A DNA stretch of 64,000 bases. Source: Novosphingobium sp. PhB165 (GTDB lineage Bacteria > Pseudomonadota > Alphaproteobacteria > Sphingomonadales > Sphingomonadaceae). Both the position numbers and the translations under genes were made by a program. Location: assembly GCF_004341845.1 (NCBI RefSeq), contig NZ_SLVB01000001.1, positions 806,001-870,000 on the forward strand, in the 5' to 3' direction. Position 1 is the stretch's first letter; each line of letters begins with the position of its first letter. The notes below the pieces were generated by a model that ran no database searches, had not been told where the DNA came from, and saw nothing but the letters and a program-made list of their open reading frames with translations. Below, piece by piece: positions 34,756 to 45,234 of the stretch.

Positions 34756-35265
34756 ATGCCGAACACCCTCCTCTTCCCGCAGGATCTCTATGACCTCGCG
34801 GAGCGCGTGATTACCGAGAACAAGGCGATCGGGCGCAAGGTCGCCGTGGCGGAAAGCTGCACCGGCGGGCTCGTCTGCGCCGCGCTGACCGAAGTGCCGG
34901 GCTCCTCCGCCGTGCTCGATCGCGGGTTCATCACGTATTCGAATGAGGCCAAGCAGGAACAGCTCGGCGTGCCCGCCGACATCATCGACACGCTGGGCGC
35001 GGTCTCCCCGGCGACGGCCTGGGCGATGGCGCAAGGCGCGATCACCCACAGCCGTGCCGACGTCGCCGTGGCGATCAGTGGTATCGCCGGCCCCGATGGC
35101 GGCAGCGAGTTCAAGCCGGTCGGCACCGTGGTCTTCGCCCGTGCGGAGCGCGGTGAGGAAGATGTGAATGCGGAGCAAAAGCAGCTCGATGGCACCGGCC
35201 GCGCCGAAATCCGGCATCAGGCCGCGCTCATCGCGCTCGAACTGCTGCTGCCGGGCAGCGAGTAA
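34756..35265 (+). CDS. pncC: CinA-family nicotinamide-nucleotide amidohydrolase
   Basis: The 169-residue protein corresponds to the C-terminal CinA (PncC) domain alone: KVAVAESCTGGLVCAALTEV with the catalytic Ser, then RGFITYSNEAKQEQLGV, and SGIAGPDGGS. It hydrolyses nicotinamide mononucleotide to nicotinate mononucleotide, recycling NAD breakdown products. The stand-alone form without the N-terminal MoaB-like domain is common. It starts right after the preceding gene's stop and ends before a hairpin terminator. Confidence 0.85.
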   Translation: MPNTLLFPQDLYDLAERVITENKAIGRKVAVAESCTGGLVCAALTEVPGSSAVLDRGFITYSNEAKQEQLGVPADIIDTLGAVSPATAWAMAQGAITHSRADVAVAISGIAGPDGGSEFKPVGTVVFARAERGEEDVNAEQKQLDGTGRAEIRHQAALIALELLLPGSE

Positions 35266-35282
35266 CTGCAAAACCGGGTTAG

Positions 35283-35310
35283 GTGATCCCAAGGTACGCC
35301 TTGGGTCACT
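35283..35310. terminator. Hairpin terminator between pncC and the COQ10-like gene
   Basis: GTGATCCCAAGG, a four-base loop, CCTTGGGTCAC forms an 11-bp stem with one bulged base, followed by TTTA on the plus strand. It separates two convergent genes and could serve both. Confidence 0.55.
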
Positions 35311-35357
35311 TTAGGTGCCGCTGGGAAAACTGACCGAACTGGGCGGCCGCAGGCCGC

Positions 35358-35804
35358 TCAGCTGGTCTGCGGTTCGCCGTAGAGATCGTGCGCCCGCGCT
35401 TCGAAGGCGGCGACCATCTTACGGAAAGCCTTGTCGAAGTACTGTCCGGCCAGCTTCTCGAACAGGGCGTTGCGGAAGCTGAAACGCACATCGAACTCCA
35501 CGTCGCAGCTATGCGCGTCGACCGGATGGAAGGTCCAGCAGTTGTCGAGGTCCTTCATCGGGCCATCGACATAGTGTACTTTGATCTCGCGCGGACGGAC
35601 CTTCTCGACGCGTGAGGTGAACTTCTCCCGCAGCGCCTTGAAGCCCACCAACATGTCCGCGATCATCTCGGTCCCGGTATCGGACTTGACGCGCGTGGCC
35701 ACCACCCAGGGCAGGAATTCCTGATAACGACCCACGTCGGCGACGAGGTCGAACATCTGTTCGGCGCTATAAGGCAGCCGGTAGACTTCATGGATTCCGG
35801 GCAC
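35358..35804 (-). CDS. COQ10-like coenzyme Q-binding START-domain protein
   Basis: The 148-residue protein (start GTG 35804, where family similarity begins; the frame is open to 35924) matches the ubiquinone-binding polyketide-cyclase/START family. It opens with PYSAEQMFDLVADVGRYQEFLPW and ends with FEKLAGQYFDKAFRKMVAAF. COQ10-like proteins bind ubiquinone or its intermediates and assist its transfer and respiration. It lies 40 bp downstream of lipA on the same strand, a neighbour pair frequently seen in alphaproteobacteria. Confidence 0.85.
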   Translation of the reverse strand: MPGIHEVYRLPYSAEQMFDLVADVGRYQEFLPWVVATRVKSDTGTEMIADMLVGFKALREKFTSRVEKVRPREIKVHYVDGPMKDLDNCWTFHPVDAHSCDVEFDVRFSFRNALFEKLAGQYFDKAFRKMVAAFEARAHDLYGEPQTS

Positions 35805-35844
35805 GGTCAGGCCTTGGTCGTCGCAGCTTTGGAGGTACGGAGCA

Positions 35845-36795
35845 TCAACGAGCCGCTCCGGCCCCAGCCTTCGCCAGCTTGGCCTCGCGCGCGGCGCGCA
35901 TTTCGGCGAAGTCCTTGCCAGCATGGTAGCTCGAACGCGTCAACGGCGAGGAGGCCACTTGCAGGAAGCCCTTGGCACGGGCGATGGCGCCATAGGCATC
36001 GAACGCCTTGGGCGTGACGAATTCTTTGACCTCCGCATGCTTCGGCGTCGGGCGCAGGTACTGGCCCATGGTCAGGAAATCGATGTCGGCGCAGCGCATG
36101 TCGTCCATCACCTGATGGACTTCCAGACGCTCTTCACCAAGGCCGAGCATCACGCCGGACTTGGTGAAGATCAGCGGGTTATGCGCCTTCACCTCTTCCA
36201 GCAAACGCAGCGAAGCGTAGTAACGCGCACCAGGGCGAATGGTCGGGTAGAGGCGGGGCACGGTCTCGAGATTGTGGTTGTAGACGTCCGGACCCGCGGC
36301 CACGATCGCCTCGACCGCGCGGCGCATCTTGCCGCGGAAATCGGGCGTCAGAATCTCGATGGTCGTGTTGGGAGTCGCGGCGCGCAGGGCCTGAATCACC
36401 TTCACGAACTGGTTGGCGCCGCCATCGGGAAGATCGTCGCGATCGACCGAGGTGATGACGATGTGCTCAAGGCCCGTTTTCACGGCCAGTTCGGCGACAT
36501 GCTCGGGCTCAAGCGGATCGACACGCCCTGGCATGCCGGTCTTCACGTTGCAGAACGCACAGGCGCGCGTGCAGGTATCGCCCAGAATCATCACCGTGGC
36601 GTGCTTCTTGGTCCAGCACTCGCCGATGTTGGGACATGCCGCCTCTTCGCAAACCGTATTGAGCTTGAGATCGCGCATGAGCTGGCGAGTTTCGCCATAT
36701 TCCTTGCTGGTCGGCGCCTTGACGCGGATCCAGTCTGGCTTGCGCTGACGTTCAGGCTTCTGCTCGGGGCTCGGCACGGAGGAGAGGTCGTTCAT
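35845..36795 (-). CDS. lipA: Lipoyl synthase
   Basis: The 316-residue radical-SAM enzyme inserts two sulphurs into protein-bound octanoyl groups, which activates the lipoyl domains of pyruvate dehydrogenase and other complexes. The auxiliary-cluster motif is [12 protein letters not shown], the radical-SAM motif is CTRACAFC, and the C-terminal RSSYHA contains the conserved cluster-ligating Ser. I set the start at ATG 36795; the longer frame to 36996 overlaps the divergent carbonic anhydrase and is not family-like. Lipoylated PdhB is encoded at 45235 in this window. Confidence 0.95.
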   Translation of the reverse strand: MNDLSSVPSPEQKPERQRKPDWIRVKAPTSKEYGETRQLMRDLKLNTVCEEAACPNIGECWTKKHATVMILGDTCTRACAFCNVKTGMPGRVDPLEPEHVAELAVKTGLEHIVITSVDRDDLPDGGANQFVKVIQALRAATPNTTIEILTPDFRGKMRRAVEAIVAAGPDVYNHNLETVPRLYPTIRPGARYYASLRLLEEVKAHNPLIFTKSGVMLGLGEERLEVHQVMDDMRCADIDFLTMGQYLRPTPKHAEVKEFVTPKAFDAYGAIARAKGFLQVASSPLTRSSYHAGKDFAEMRAAREAKLAKAGAGAAR

Positions 36796-36878
36796 GGGGC
36801 CCAGATAGTCGCAAGCTTGCCGGCTTGCCAGTGCGAATATCCGCTCTATGGGTTGCGTGCGCATCAATGGAGGACCCG

Positions 36879-37553
36879 ATGACCGTTTCACCCACAGAAT
36901 CAAACGCTCCAGAAAACCGCGTCCTCGACAACCTGATCGCCGGATATCGCCGCTTCCGCGACTCGGGCTGGACCCCTCATCGCGAGCGTTGGGCACGCCT
37001 GAGCGAAGGCCAGCAGCCGGAAATCATGATCGTCGCCTGTTCGGACAGCCGCGTGGATCCCTCGCAGATATTCGACGTCGATCCCGGTGAAATCTTCGTG
37101 GTCCGCAATGTCGCCGCGCTGGTGCCGCCCTTCGAGACCAATCCCGGCCATCACGGCGTCTCCGCCGCGCTCGAATTCGCGGTGCAGGTGCTGAAGGTGA
37201 AGGAAATCGTGGTCATGGGCCACGGAATGTGCGGCGGCTGCAAGGCGGCCCTCACACAGGAACTGCGTGGAACCGAGCCGGGCGAAGGCGGATTCATCGC
37301 CGACTGGATATCCATGCTCGACGACGCCCGCGCCCCGGTCGCGGCCGAGTTCGGCATCACCGGCCGTCCGGCCGAACGCGAGATGGAGCAGGCCGCGGTG
37401 CGCGTAAGCCTCGACAACCTGATGACCTTCCCTTGCGTACGCCACAAGGTGAAGAACGGCGAACTCAAGCTGCGCGGCACGTTCTTCGCGATTTCCGATG
37501 GCGAACTGCACCTGATGGACGACGACACCGGAAAGTTCGCACCGGTTCGCTGA
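36879..37553 (+). CDS. Beta-carbonic anhydrase
   Basis: This 224-residue enzyme interconverts CO2 and bicarbonate. Zinc ligands are in CSDSR (Cys, with the catalytic Asp-Arg pair) and GHGMCGGCK (His and Cys). [11 protein letters not shown] and [19 protein letters not shown] are typical. The ATG at 36879 is preceded by GGAGG at 6 bases, which favours it over in-frame ATGs at 36825 and 36867. It is divergent from lipA and ends at a strong bidirectional terminator. Confidence 0.95.
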   Translation: MTVSPTESNAPENRVLDNLIAGYRRFRDSGWTPHRERWARLSEGQQPEIMIVACSDSRVDPSQIFDVDPGEIFVVRNVAALVPPFETNPGHHGVSAALEFAVQVLKVKEIVVMGHGMCGGCKAALTQELRGTEPGEGGFIADWISMLDDARAPVAAEFGITGRPAEREMEQAAVRVSLDNLMTFPCVRHKVKNGELKLRGTFFAISDGELHLMDDDTGKFAPVR

Positions 37554-37587
37554 CGCCTTTCATCGGCGAACAGAACGGCGACAAACG

Positions 37588-37618
37588 AAAAGGGCGGCGG
37601 GATAACCCGCCGCCCTTT
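37588..37618. terminator. Strong bidirectional terminator
   Basis: AAAA GGGCGGCGGG, loop ATAA, CCCGCCGCCC TTT is a perfect 10-bp GC stem with A and T tails. It lies between the convergent carbonic anhydrase and TPR-like protein genes and can serve both. Confidence 0.85.
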
Positions 37619-37641
37619 CATTTTGCACCGAAACCGCCGGA

Positions 37642-38973
37642 TCAGGCAGCGGGGCGTGCACCCTTGCCGGCAGCATAGGCCGACCACAGCTTGGCGATCG
37701 ACGAACGCTTGTCGGTAACCTTGGCAAGGGTCGCCTGCGCTTCAGCGTTCTTGCCCTGCATCGCCTGCGCCATGCCGAGGCGCAGGTTGGCCTTGTTGGC
37801 ATCGACACCGGGCTTGGCGAGCGCGGCCTTGAAGAGTTCTTCGGCCTTGTCGTACTGGCTGTAGCTGAGGAACACGTCCGCAGCGGTCATCACCTGCGCG
37901 GCAGTGGCTCCGGGCTTCAGGGCATCACGCTCGGTTGCGGGCAGCGAGGCCTTGTCGGCCGGAACGCGCGAGGCGCTGTTGGCGCGGTCGGCGCCCACTT
38001 CGGCCTGGGTCAGCAGACCCTTGGCAAGGCCCTGGTCCATGACCTTGAGCGCTTCACCCGGATAGGCGCGCGGATCGGCATCTTCGAGGTATTCGAAGTA
38101 GTCGCGCTTGTCCTTCATGCCGCCGCTGATGAACATCAAGCGCATGAGGTCAAGGTTGTCCGACTTGTCGAACGAGCCCAGCTGGCGCACGATCGAGGTC
38201 GAAATATTCCACGTCTCGTCGCGCGGATAATACTGCACCAGCAGCCCGGCATATTCGGCCGAAGCATCAAGCTGCTTGGCGTTGTAAGCCTGCTGGAGAA
38301 CGCTGCGCAGCGAAGATTCGCTGGGCGCGACGCCCTTGGCGCGGGCCGCGTCGATGTCGGCCTTGGCCATCGCCATCGCCGCTTCGGGGTTGTTGCCGCG
38401 CTTGTAGGATTCCGCCAGAATCATGTCGAGCTGGCCCTGCGGATCCTGATAGCCGGCGTCCTTGGCCTGCTTCAGGTACGTCGCCGCATTGGCGTAGTCC
38501 TTGAGGTTGAAAGCGTTGACGCCCGCGTCAAAGTAGGTCGAACCGGCCGAAGTCGCCGGGATCTTGCCGCTCGCGATCATCATCTGCACGCCGCTCTGCT
38601 TGAACGCGAGGTCCTGCGCGAGCACGCCATAGGTGCGGATCAGCTGACCAAGCGCAAGCTTGTCGTCAGGCGTCGTCGCGCTGGGAATGGCGGCTTCCAT
38701 CGCAGCCTTGCCGTTGCCGCCGAGCGCGGTGTCGATGCTCGACTTGGCGGCCGGGAAAGCATCCGGACCTGCGCCTTGCGGAAGTGCCGCAGTTGCCGCG
38801 TTGACGGCCTTTTCAATGGGACCGGCAGCCTTGATGAAGGCATCCGAGTACTTGGCCGCGTCTGCCTTCTTGGCGTCCTTGGCGGACGCCGCAGCCGGCA
38901 CCATGGCAACCGCCATGCCGCCACTCAGGGCCACGGCGAGGGCAATTCGGGAAATCAGGAACTTGCGAGCCAT
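37642..38973 (-). CDS. Secreted TPR-like repeat protein
   Basis: The 443-residue protein starts at ATG 38973 with GAGGAG upstream (the frame runs open to 39240) and has a signal peptide (FLISRIALAVALSGGMAVAM, cleavage near AASA). The mature part is helical with repeated hairpins such as YFDAGVNAFNLKDYANAATY, LQQAYNAKQLDASAEYAGL and DVFLSYSQYDKAEELFKAAL, which fit degenerate tetratricopeptide repeats. It is very rich in Ala, Lys and Asp. Such periplasmic TPR proteins scaffold envelope complexes; no partner is evident. It is divergent from gyrA across 319 bp and ends at the shared terminator. Confidence 0.75.
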   Translation of the reverse strand: MARKFLISRIALAVALSGGMAVAMVPAAASAKDAKKADAAKYSDAFIKAAGPIEKAVNAATAALPQGAGPDAFPAAKSSIDTALGGNGKAAMEAAIPSATTPDDKLALGQLIRTYGVLAQDLAFKQSGVQMMIASGKIPATSAGSTYFDAGVNAFNLKDYANAATYLKQAKDAGYQDPQGQLDMILAESYKRGNNPEAAMAMAKADIDAARAKGVAPSESSLRSVLQQAYNAKQLDASAEYAGLLVQYYPRDETWNISTSIVRQLGSFDKSDNLDLMRLMFISGGMKDKRDYFEYLEDADPRAYPGEALKVMDQGLAKGLLTQAEVGADRANSASRVPADKASLPATERDALKPGATAAQVMTAADVFLSYSQYDKAEELFKAALAKPGVDANKANLRLGMAQAMQGKNAEAQATLAKVTDKRSSIAKLWSAYAAGKGARPAA

Positions 38974-39292
38974 CAAGGCCAACTCCTCAACAAGACACAT
39001 ACGGTCGCGCCGCGAACAGCGGCACCGCATAAAGCGCCGCGCCGGTTTGGCGTCGAAATGGTCGCTTGGCAACCTCGGCGCCCGATTAGATGTACGCCGC
39101 TTAACGCTGATTGAATGCGTTTCGTCGCAAGCTTTCCGGGTTTGCAGCGCGCCGGTTTGCTCCGCACACTCCATAAGTGTGGAAAAAGGAACGCTTGACC
39201 CCCTCGCCCAGCGCGTTCCGGTGGCTTTCGCCTTACGCATGCCCTAGGGCGATCCATCATCCCTTGTCCCGCAGCAACGAACGATCCAGCGC
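38974..39292. other. Divergent control region of the TPR-like gene and gyrA
   Basis: This 319-bp region has no gene. It contains short inverted repeats, CACACT/AGTGTG near 39160-39178 and GGAACGC/GCGTTCC near 39187-39220. A CtrA-like TTAA-N7-TGAA near 39102 is one base off the consensus. Presumably it holds promoters in both directions; none matches a consensus well enough to call. Confidence 0.4.
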
Positions 39293-42085
39293 GTGAGCGA
39301 CGACACCGACATTCCAGAGCAGAACGGTCCCGGACACCCCGGTCCCGAAGGCGAATACACCCGCATCGACATCGTCGATGAGATGAAGACGAGCTATCTC
39401 GATTACGCGATGAGCGTGATCGTGAGCCGCGCGCTTCCGGACGTGCGCGACGGCCTCAAGCCCGTGCACCGCCGCATTCTCTATAGCTGCCACGAAGCGG
39501 GCTATGTTGCCGGGCGTCCTTACCGCAAGTCGAGCCGTATCGTCGGTGACGTCATGGGTAAGTATCACCCGCATGGCGACAGCGCGATCTACGACGCGCT
39601 GGCGCGCATGACGCAGCCATGGTCGCTCCGCGTTCCGCTGATCGACGGCCAGGGCAACTTCGGCTCGATGGACCCCGATCCGCCGGCCGCCATGCGTTAC
39701 ACCGAAGCGCGTCTCGACAAGGTGTCGAACGAGCTTCTGGCCGATATCGAAAAGGCCACGGTCGACTTCGCCGACAACTACGACGGTTCCGAAAGCGAGC
39801 CGACCGTGTTGCCGGCGCGCTTCCCGAACCTGCTGATCAATGGCGCCGGCGGTATAGCCGTCGGCATGGCCACGAACATTCCGCCGCACAACCTCGGCGA
39901 AGTGATCGACGGCTGCCTTGCCATGATCGACAATCCGGCCGTCACGATCGAAGAACTGATCCAGATCATTCCGGGTCCGGACTTCCCGACCGCGCCGCTG
40001 ATCCTCGGCCAAGGTGGTGCGCGCAATGCGTACCTCACCGGTCGCGGCTCGATCATCATGCGCTGCCGCCATGAGATCGAGGAAGGCCGCGGCGATCGCC
40101 GCTCGATCGTGCTGACCTCGATTCCCTATCAGGTCGGCAAGGCCGGCCTCGTCGAGAAGATCGCCGAAGCCGCCAAGGACAAGCGGATCGACGGCGTTGC
40201 GGACATCCGCGACGAATCGAACCGCGAAGGCATGCGCGTCGTCATCGACCTCAAGCGCGATGCCACGCCGGAAGTCGTGCTCAATCAGCTCTGGCGCAAC
40301 ACCCCGGCGCAGTCGAACTTCGCGGCCAACATGCTGGCCATCAAGAACGGCCGCCCCGAAGTCCTCAACCTGCGCGATATCATCCAGGCCTTCATCCAGT
40401 TCCGTGAGGAGGTCATCACCCGCCGCACCAAGTTCGAACTGAACAAGGCGCGTGACCGGGCACATATCTTGCTGGGCCTAGTCGTCGCGGTTTCGAACCT
40501 CGACGAAGTGGTGAAGATCATCCGCAGCGCGCCGAACCCGGCCGAGGCACGGTCCCGCCTGCTGACGCGCGAATGGCCGATCGGCGATATCGCGCCCTAT
40601 ATCCGCCTCGTCGAGGCGATCGAGCCCAGCGCCGAGCAGGATGGCGGATCCTACCGCCTATCCGAGATCCAGGTGAAGGCGATCCTCGACTTGCGTCTGC
40701 ACCGCCTGACGGCGTTGGGCCGCGACGAGATCGGCGACGAGCTCAAGGAACTGGCCACCGCAATCGAGGAATACCTCTCGATCCTCGCCGACCGCGTGAA
40801 GCTTTACGGCGTCATGCGCGGCGAACTGGTTGCCGTGCGCGAACTCTATGCCACCCCGCGCGTGTCGGTGTTGACCGGCGCTGCCGAGGGCATCGAGGAC
40901 GAGGACCTGATCGAGCGTGAGGACATGGTCGTTACCGTGACCATGGACGGCTATATCAAGCGCACCCCGCTCTCGACCTTCCGGGCTCAGAACCGTGGCG
41001 GCAAGGGCCGCGCCGGCATGGCGACGAAGGACGAGGACGTGGTGACGACGATGTTCGTCACGTCCACGCACAACCCGGTGCTGTTCTTCTCGACCGCCGG
41101 CAAAGTCTATCGCCTCAAGGTCTACAAGCTGCCCGAAGGCGGCCCGACCACGCGTGGCCGCCCGATCGTCAACCTCCTGCCCGCACTGGACAAGGACGAG
41201 ACGATCCAGACCGTGCTCGCCCTCCCCGAGGACGAGAAGGAGTGGAGCAAGCTCTCGGTCGTCTTCGCGACGGCCAAGGGCAATGTGCGCCGCAACTCGA
41301 TGGACGCCTTCGCGAACATCCCGTCGAACGGCAAGTTCGCGATGAAGTTCGAGCCCGATGCGGACGGCACGCCCAACGACGATCGTCTGATCGGCGTGGC
41401 CTTGCTTTCCCACTCGGACGACGTTCTGCTGGCAAGCCGTCAAGGCAAGGCCATCCGCTTCGCCGGCGATCTGGTGCGCGAATTCGCAAGCCGTACGTCC
41501 ACGGGCGTGAAGGCCATGACGCTGAAGGACGATGACGAGGTCATCTCGCTCTCGATCCTGCACCGCGTCGGCGTGCAGGACCAGGAAGAGCGCGAGGCCT
41601 ACCTCCGCTTCGCACCCTGGAAGGGCGAGAAGGAAGGCGAAAGCTCGCTCGACGCCGAGCGTTTCGACTACCTTGTCGAAAAGGAGCAGTTCATCCTCAC
41701 CGTCTGCGCCAACGGTTACGGCAAGCTGTCCTCGGCCTACGAATATCGCCGCACCGGCCGTGGCGGTCAGGGCATCACCAATATCGACAACATCGCCCGC
41801 AACGGTCCGGTTGTCGCCAGCTTCCCGGCGACTCGTGCCGACCAGCTCATGCTGGTGACCGATCAAGCCAAGCTGATCCGCCTGCCGCTCGATTCGCTCC
41901 GCGTGATCGGTCGCGGCTCGGCCGGCGTACGCCTGTTCAACGTCTCCGGCGATGAGCATGTGGTGAGCGCCGTGCGTCTCGACGAGGCCGATGAGGATGT
42001 CGTCGAAGGCGAAGGCACCGAAATCGAAGCCGGCGCATCCGAAGCGCCGGAAACGCCGGACGAGGCCCCGGAAACCGAAGCGTGA
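39293..42085 (+). CDS. gyrA: DNA gyrase subunit A
   Basis: The 930-residue subunit forms the DNA-cleaving part of gyrase. Catalytic Tyr136 is in AMRYTEAR. The quinolone-resistance region reads [18 protein letters not shown] with Ser97 and Asp101, the quinolone-sensitive residues at the E. coli 83 and 87 positions. The C-terminal beta-pinwheel includes the GyrA box variant QNRGGKG, and the tail is acidic ([18 protein letters not shown]). The start is GTG 39293, where family similarity begins. Its stop overlaps the DUF952 gene. Confidence 0.97.
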   Translation: MSDDTDIPEQNGPGHPGPEGEYTRIDIVDEMKTSYLDYAMSVIVSRALPDVRDGLKPVHRRILYSCHEAGYVAGRPYRKSSRIVGDVMGKYHPHGDSAIYDALARMTQPWSLRVPLIDGQGNFGSMDPDPPAAMRYTEARLDKVSNELLADIEKATVDFADNYDGSESEPTVLPARFPNLLINGAGGIAVGMATNIPPHNLGEVIDGCLAMIDNPAVTIEELIQIIPGPDFPTAPLILGQGGARNAYLTGRGSIIMRCRHEIEEGRGDRRSIVLTSIPYQVGKAGLVEKIAEAAKDKRIDGVADIRDESNREGMRVVIDLKRDATPEVVLNQLWRNTPAQSNFAANMLAIKNGRPEVLNLRDIIQAFIQFREEVITRRTKFELNKARDRAHILLGLVVAVSNLDEVVKIIRSAPNPAEARSRLLTREWPIGDIAPYIRLVEAIEPSAEQDGGSYRLSEIQVKAILDLRLHRLTALGRDEIGDELKELATAIEEYLSILADRVKLYGVMRGELVAVRELYATPRVSVLTGAAEGIEDEDLIEREDMVVTVTMDGYIKRTPLSTFRAQNRGGKGRAGMATKDEDVVTTMFVTSTHNPVLFFSTAGKVYRLKVYKLPEGGPTTRGRPIVNLLPALDKDETIQTVLALPEDEKEWSKLSVVFATAKGNVRRNSMDAFANIPSNGKFAMKFEPDADGTPNDDRLIGVALLSHSDDVLLASRQGKAIRFAGDLVREFASRTSTGVKAMTLKDDDEVISLSILHRVGVQDQEEREAYLRFAPWKGEKEGESSLDAERFDYLVEKEQFILTVCANGYGKLSSAYEYRRTGRGGQGITNIDNIARNGPVVASFPATRADQLMLVTDQAKLIRLPLDSLRVIGRGSAGVRLFNVSGDEHVVSAVRLDEADEDVVEGEGTEIEAGASEAPETPDEAPETEA

Positions 42086-42423
42086 GCGACTCGATCGCCT
42101 ACAAGATCCTGACCGGCGAGCAGCTCCAGCAGCTGCTCGCCGAAGGGGTTTTCACCGGCGCACCGATCGACAAGGCTGACGGCTACATTCACATGTCCAC
42201 TGCCGCGCAGGCACAGGAAACGCTGGAAAAGCACTTTTCCGGCCAGACCGGCCTCGCCCTTGCCGCCGTCGATCTCGATCTGCTCGGCGATGCGGTGAAG
42301 TGGGAAGTCTCGCGCGGCGGCGCACTTTTTCCGCATATCTACGCAGATCTGCCGCTATCGGCCGTCGTTGCGCACGCTCCCGTCACTTATGCCGAGGACG
42401 GTAGGCTGCTCTTTCCGGCCTGA
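42082..42423 (+). CDS. DUF952 family protein
   Basis: This 113-residue protein overlaps gyrA by 4 bp. It matches the DUF952 pattern: [35 protein letters not shown] and a central [20 protein letters not shown], with FPHIYADLP near the end. The fold is related to ADP-ribosyltransferase-like domains by published family descriptions, but no activity is established here. The coupling to gyrA may be just operon packing. Confidence 0.85.
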   Translation: MSDSIAYKILTGEQLQQLLAEGVFTGAPIDKADGYIHMSTAAQAQETLEKHFSGQTGLALAAVDLDLLGDAVKWEVSRGGALFPHIYADLPLSAVVAHAPVTYAEDGRLLFPA

Positions 42424-42522
42424 ATTTTCGGCCTGAATCTCCGGGGAACAGCGCGACTACGCGTTCGCCGGAGACGACCTTGCCCTTCCCCATCGCGCCG
42501 CAAAGGTCTAGGCGCAACCGCC

Positions 42523-43884
42523 ATGACTTATGACGTTCACATCATCGGCGGCGGCCTTGCCGGCAGCGAAGCCGCCTGGCAGCTTGCCCGTCGCGGCTTC
42601 AAGGTTCGCCTCTCGGAAATGCGCGGCGCTTCGGCGGACAAGGGCGGCGAAAGAAGCCCGGCCCATCAGGGCGATGGCCTGGCCGAACTGGTCTGCTCCA
42701 ACTCTTTCCGTTCCGACGACGACGAGAAGAATGCCGTCGGCCTGCTCCACCACGAGATGCGCCGCTGCGATTCGCTGATCATGGCGGCCGCGGCCAAGGC
42801 GCAGGTTCCCGCCGGTTCCGCGCTCGCGGTCGACCGCGACGCCTTCTCGGCCGAAGTGGAGTCGCGGCTTGCCGCCCTGCCCAACCTCGACGTCGTGCGC
42901 GAACGGATCGACGTACTTCCACAAGCAGGCACCACGATCGTCGCCACCGGCCCGCTGACCGCCGAATCGCTGGCCCACAGCATCGGCGCGGCGACCGGGG
43001 CCGACAGCTTGGCCTTCTTCGATGCCATCGCACCGATCGTCTACAACGATTCGATCGACATGGACGTATGCTGGATGGCCTCGCGCTGGGACAAGGGCGA
43101 GACCAAGGACTACATCAACTGCCCGATGAACAAGGAGCAGTACCTAGCCTTCCATAAAGGCCTCGTCGAAGGCGAGAAGACTTCGTTCAAGGAATGGGAA
43201 GCGAATACACCCTACTTCGACGGCTGCATGCCGATCGAAGTCATGGCCGAACGCGGCGTCGAAACGCTGCGTTTCGGGCCGATGAAGCCGGTCGGGCTGG
43301 ATAATCCGCACTGGGCGACCCCTGAACACCCGAATGGCCGCTGGGCCTACGCCGTCGTCCAGCTGCGGCAGGACAACAAGCTGGGCACGCTGTGGAACAT
43401 GGTCGGCTTCCAGACCAAGCTGAAGCACGCCGAGCAGGTGCGCCTGTTCCGCACCATTCCGGGCCTTGAGAATGCCGAATTCGCCCGCCTCGGCGGCCTG
43501 CATCGCAACACTTTCATCAATTCGCCGGTCCTGCTCGACCGCCAGCTGCGCCTCAAGACCGCGCCGCACGTGCGCTTCGCGGGCCAGATCACCGGTTGCG
43601 AAGGCTATGTCGAAAGCGCGGCGGTCGGCCTGATGGCCGGCCTGATGACGGCGACCGAACTGACGGGTCGCGAATGGCAGGCCCCGCCACGCACGACCGC
43701 GCTCGGCGCCCTGCTCTCGCACATCACCGGCGATGCCGAAGCCGAGCATTATCAGCCGATGAACGTCAACTTCGGCCTCTTCCCGCCGCTCCATGACGTG
43801 AAGAAGAAGCAGCGCAAGGAAGCCTATACCGAGCGCGCCAAGGAAGAGATCGCCCCCTGGCTGGCAGACCTGACGCCCGCATAA
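42523..43884 (+). CDS. trmFO: Methylenetetrahydrofolate-dependent tRNA (uracil-5-)-methyltransferase
   Basis: The 453-residue FAD enzyme makes m5U54 in the tRNA T loop using methylenetetrahydrofolate. It has an N-terminal FAD motif ([19 protein letters not shown]), a GidA-like SEMRG, and the TrmFO segments [24 protein letters not shown] and [19 protein letters not shown]. Length is typical. The gene lies 99 bp after the DUF952 gene and converges on the EF-hand protein. Confidence 0.95.
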   Translation: MTYDVHIIGGGLAGSEAAWQLARRGFKVRLSEMRGASADKGGERSPAHQGDGLAELVCSNSFRSDDDEKNAVGLLHHEMRRCDSLIMAAAAKAQVPAGSALAVDRDAFSAEVESRLAALPNLDVVRERIDVLPQAGTTIVATGPLTAESLAHSIGAATGADSLAFFDAIAPIVYNDSIDMDVCWMASRWDKGETKDYINCPMNKEQYLAFHKGLVEGEKTSFKEWEANTPYFDGCMPIEVMAERGVETLRFGPMKPVGLDNPHWATPEHPNGRWAYAVVQLRQDNKLGTLWNMVGFQTKLKHAEQVRLFRTIPGLENAEFARLGGLHRNTFINSPVLLDRQLRLKTAPHVRFAGQITGCEGYVESAAVGLMAGLMTATELTGREWQAPPRTTALGALLSHITGDAEAEHYQPMNVNFGLFPPLHDVKKKQRKEAYTERAKEEIAPWLADLTPA

Positions 43885-43885
43885 C

Positions 43886-44353
43886 TCAGGGTTTGCACGA
43901 ACACTTCGGTTTCGGCTTGGGAGGGGGCGGCGCGGTCGCGCGGAATTCGTCCGGGGTCAGGATCTCGTCGTGGTTGGCATCGGCACGGTCGAACTTGTCG
44001 ACCGTCGCCACGGCCCATTCCTCGAAAGTCAGCAGATTGTTGCCGTCCTTGTCGAGCTTGCGGAATGCCGCTGTGCGCGTCGAGAGCATTTCCTGGCGGC
44101 TGATCTTGCCATCGCGGTTGAAATCGTAACGCGCGAAGCGGCGCTGCTCCCGGGTGAGCGGCGTCGCTTCGGGCAGTTCCGGACCCGCCAGATTTTCAAG
44201 ATCGGCACTGGGAATGTCGGTTGGATGAGGCTGCGGCTTGGCCGCGACCGGAGGAGGCGCCGCCTTTTCCACTTCGGCACGCCCCTGCCACCAGAACAGT
44301 CCCAGCGATAGCAGCAGTAGCACCGTCACGCCGCCGAGGATGAAGCGCTGCAT
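43886..44353 (-). CDS. Membrane-anchored EF-hand protein
   Basis: This 155-residue protein starts at ATG 44353 (AGGGAG upstream; the frame is open to 44386). One N-terminal helix (FILGGVTVLLLLSLGLFWW) anchors it and a Pro-rich spacer follows. Three EF-hand calcium loops are visible: DFNRDGKISRQE, DKDGNNLLTFEE and DANHDEILTPDE. The C-terminus is PPPPKPKPKCSCKP with two Cys. Calcium sensing or storage in the periplasm is likely; no enzymatic domain is present. Confidence 0.8.
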   Translation of the reverse strand: MQRFILGGVTVLLLLSLGLFWWQGRAEVEKAAPPPVAAKPQPHPTDIPSADLENLAGPELPEATPLTREQRRFARYDFNRDGKISRQEMLSTRTAAFRKLDKDGNNLLTFEEWAVATVDKFDRADANHDEILTPDEFRATAPPPPKPKPKCSCKP

Positions 44354-44433
44354 CGCAATCTCCCTGAAATTGCGCGGCTTATCCACTCGGCTTCGCGCCG
44401 CAGGGAAATTACATGTCTGTTATCGCTGCAAAT

Positions 44434-45117
44434 TCAGCGACCGAGCAGGCCGATCCGCATGGCCTTGAGCACGGTTCGCGCCGAGCCTTGCCCGCCGCTC
44501 GCCATGTTCTCGCGCGCCAGCCCTTCCAGCACCGCAAGCGGCCTGAGCAAGCGTGACACCCGCCGCGCGGGCCGCCCTTGTTCGGCTTGGGCAAGACGGC
44601 GCACGACCACGCTTTCGCCCGGATGGTTCAGCTTCGTCGCAAGGTCGGCCAGTGCCCAGCGCCGTCCGAGAGTTCGCGCGGCGTCAACCTCACCCTCACG
44701 GCCCAGTGCATGGGCAAGGCCCGCAAAGGCAGCGGCGCGGCCATCGACCATCTCTTCCAGTGCAGAGGGAGCGAGCGGCGCTTCCCCGGTCAGCGCTTCC
44801 CAACCATCGACAAGCGCCACGAGAGCCGTATGCGCGCCATTCCAGCTTCGAAGCGCGGCCAGCAAGGGCTCACCCTCCGGCCATTCGCTGGCATCGCGCG
44901 CCAGCGTCTCGCGCCACCAGGCGAGACGGATCTGCGCCATCATCGGTTCTCGCGAGTGCCGCAGCAGGCCCGCAAGCCGCTGGTCGAGCGCCAGCAGCGC
45001 CAGCGTCGGCAACCTTGCGCGCGACGGCGCATAGGCCAGCGCAAGCCGCATGGTCTGCGGCAATGCGGGAAGGAGCAGGTCTTCGGGACGACTTTCGGGG
45101 GCGGATGGCTCGGACAC
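44434..45117 (-). CDS. Squalene/phytoene synthase-like protein lacking catalytic motifs (NDUFAF6-like)
   Basis: The 227-residue helical protein resembles the squalene/phytoene synthase fold: LALAYAPSRARLPTLALLA, then MMAQIRLAWWRETL, and ALADLATKL. The two Asp-rich motifs (DxxxD/DxxxD) that bind Mg-diphosphate in true synthases are missing; the second site reads DLATKLNHPG. This matches the non-catalytic group related to mitochondrial complex I assembly factor NDUFAF6. A role in respiratory-complex assembly is therefore more likely than carotenoid or squalene synthesis, but that is inference from family. Confidence 0.7.
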   Translation of the reverse strand: MSEPSAPESRPEDLLLPALPQTMRLALAYAPSRARLPTLALLALDQRLAGLLRHSREPMMAQIRLAWWRETLARDASEWPEGEPLLAALRSWNGAHTALVALVDGWEALTGEAPLAPSALEEMVDGRAAAFAGLAHALGREGEVDAARTLGRRWALADLATKLNHPGESVVVRRLAQAEQGRPARRVSRLLRPLAVLEGLARENMASGGQGSARTVLKAMRIGLLGR

Positions 45118-45165
45118 GAGGCCTCTCTAGCCCCCATGGTCTGCCGCGCAAGCCCGTAACGCAAA

Positions 45166-45195
45166 ACGGCGGCGAAGCCTTCGCTTCGCCGCCGT
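45166..45195 (-). terminator. Terminator of the pdhAB operon
   Basis: ACGGCGGCGAAG, a six-base loop, CTTCGCCGCCGT is a perfect 12-bp stem, followed on the minus strand by TTTTG. It lies ~40 bp after the pdhB stop. Confidence 0.85.
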
Positions 45196-45234
45196 CTTAC
45201 TTGTCAGCGCTTACGCCAAATCGGCACCAGGGCC

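Noticed and set aside
39095..39120. TTAA-N7-TGAA resembling a CtrA box upstream of gyrA
   Set aside because: One base off the TTAA-N7-TTAA consensus, single copy, and no supporting context.
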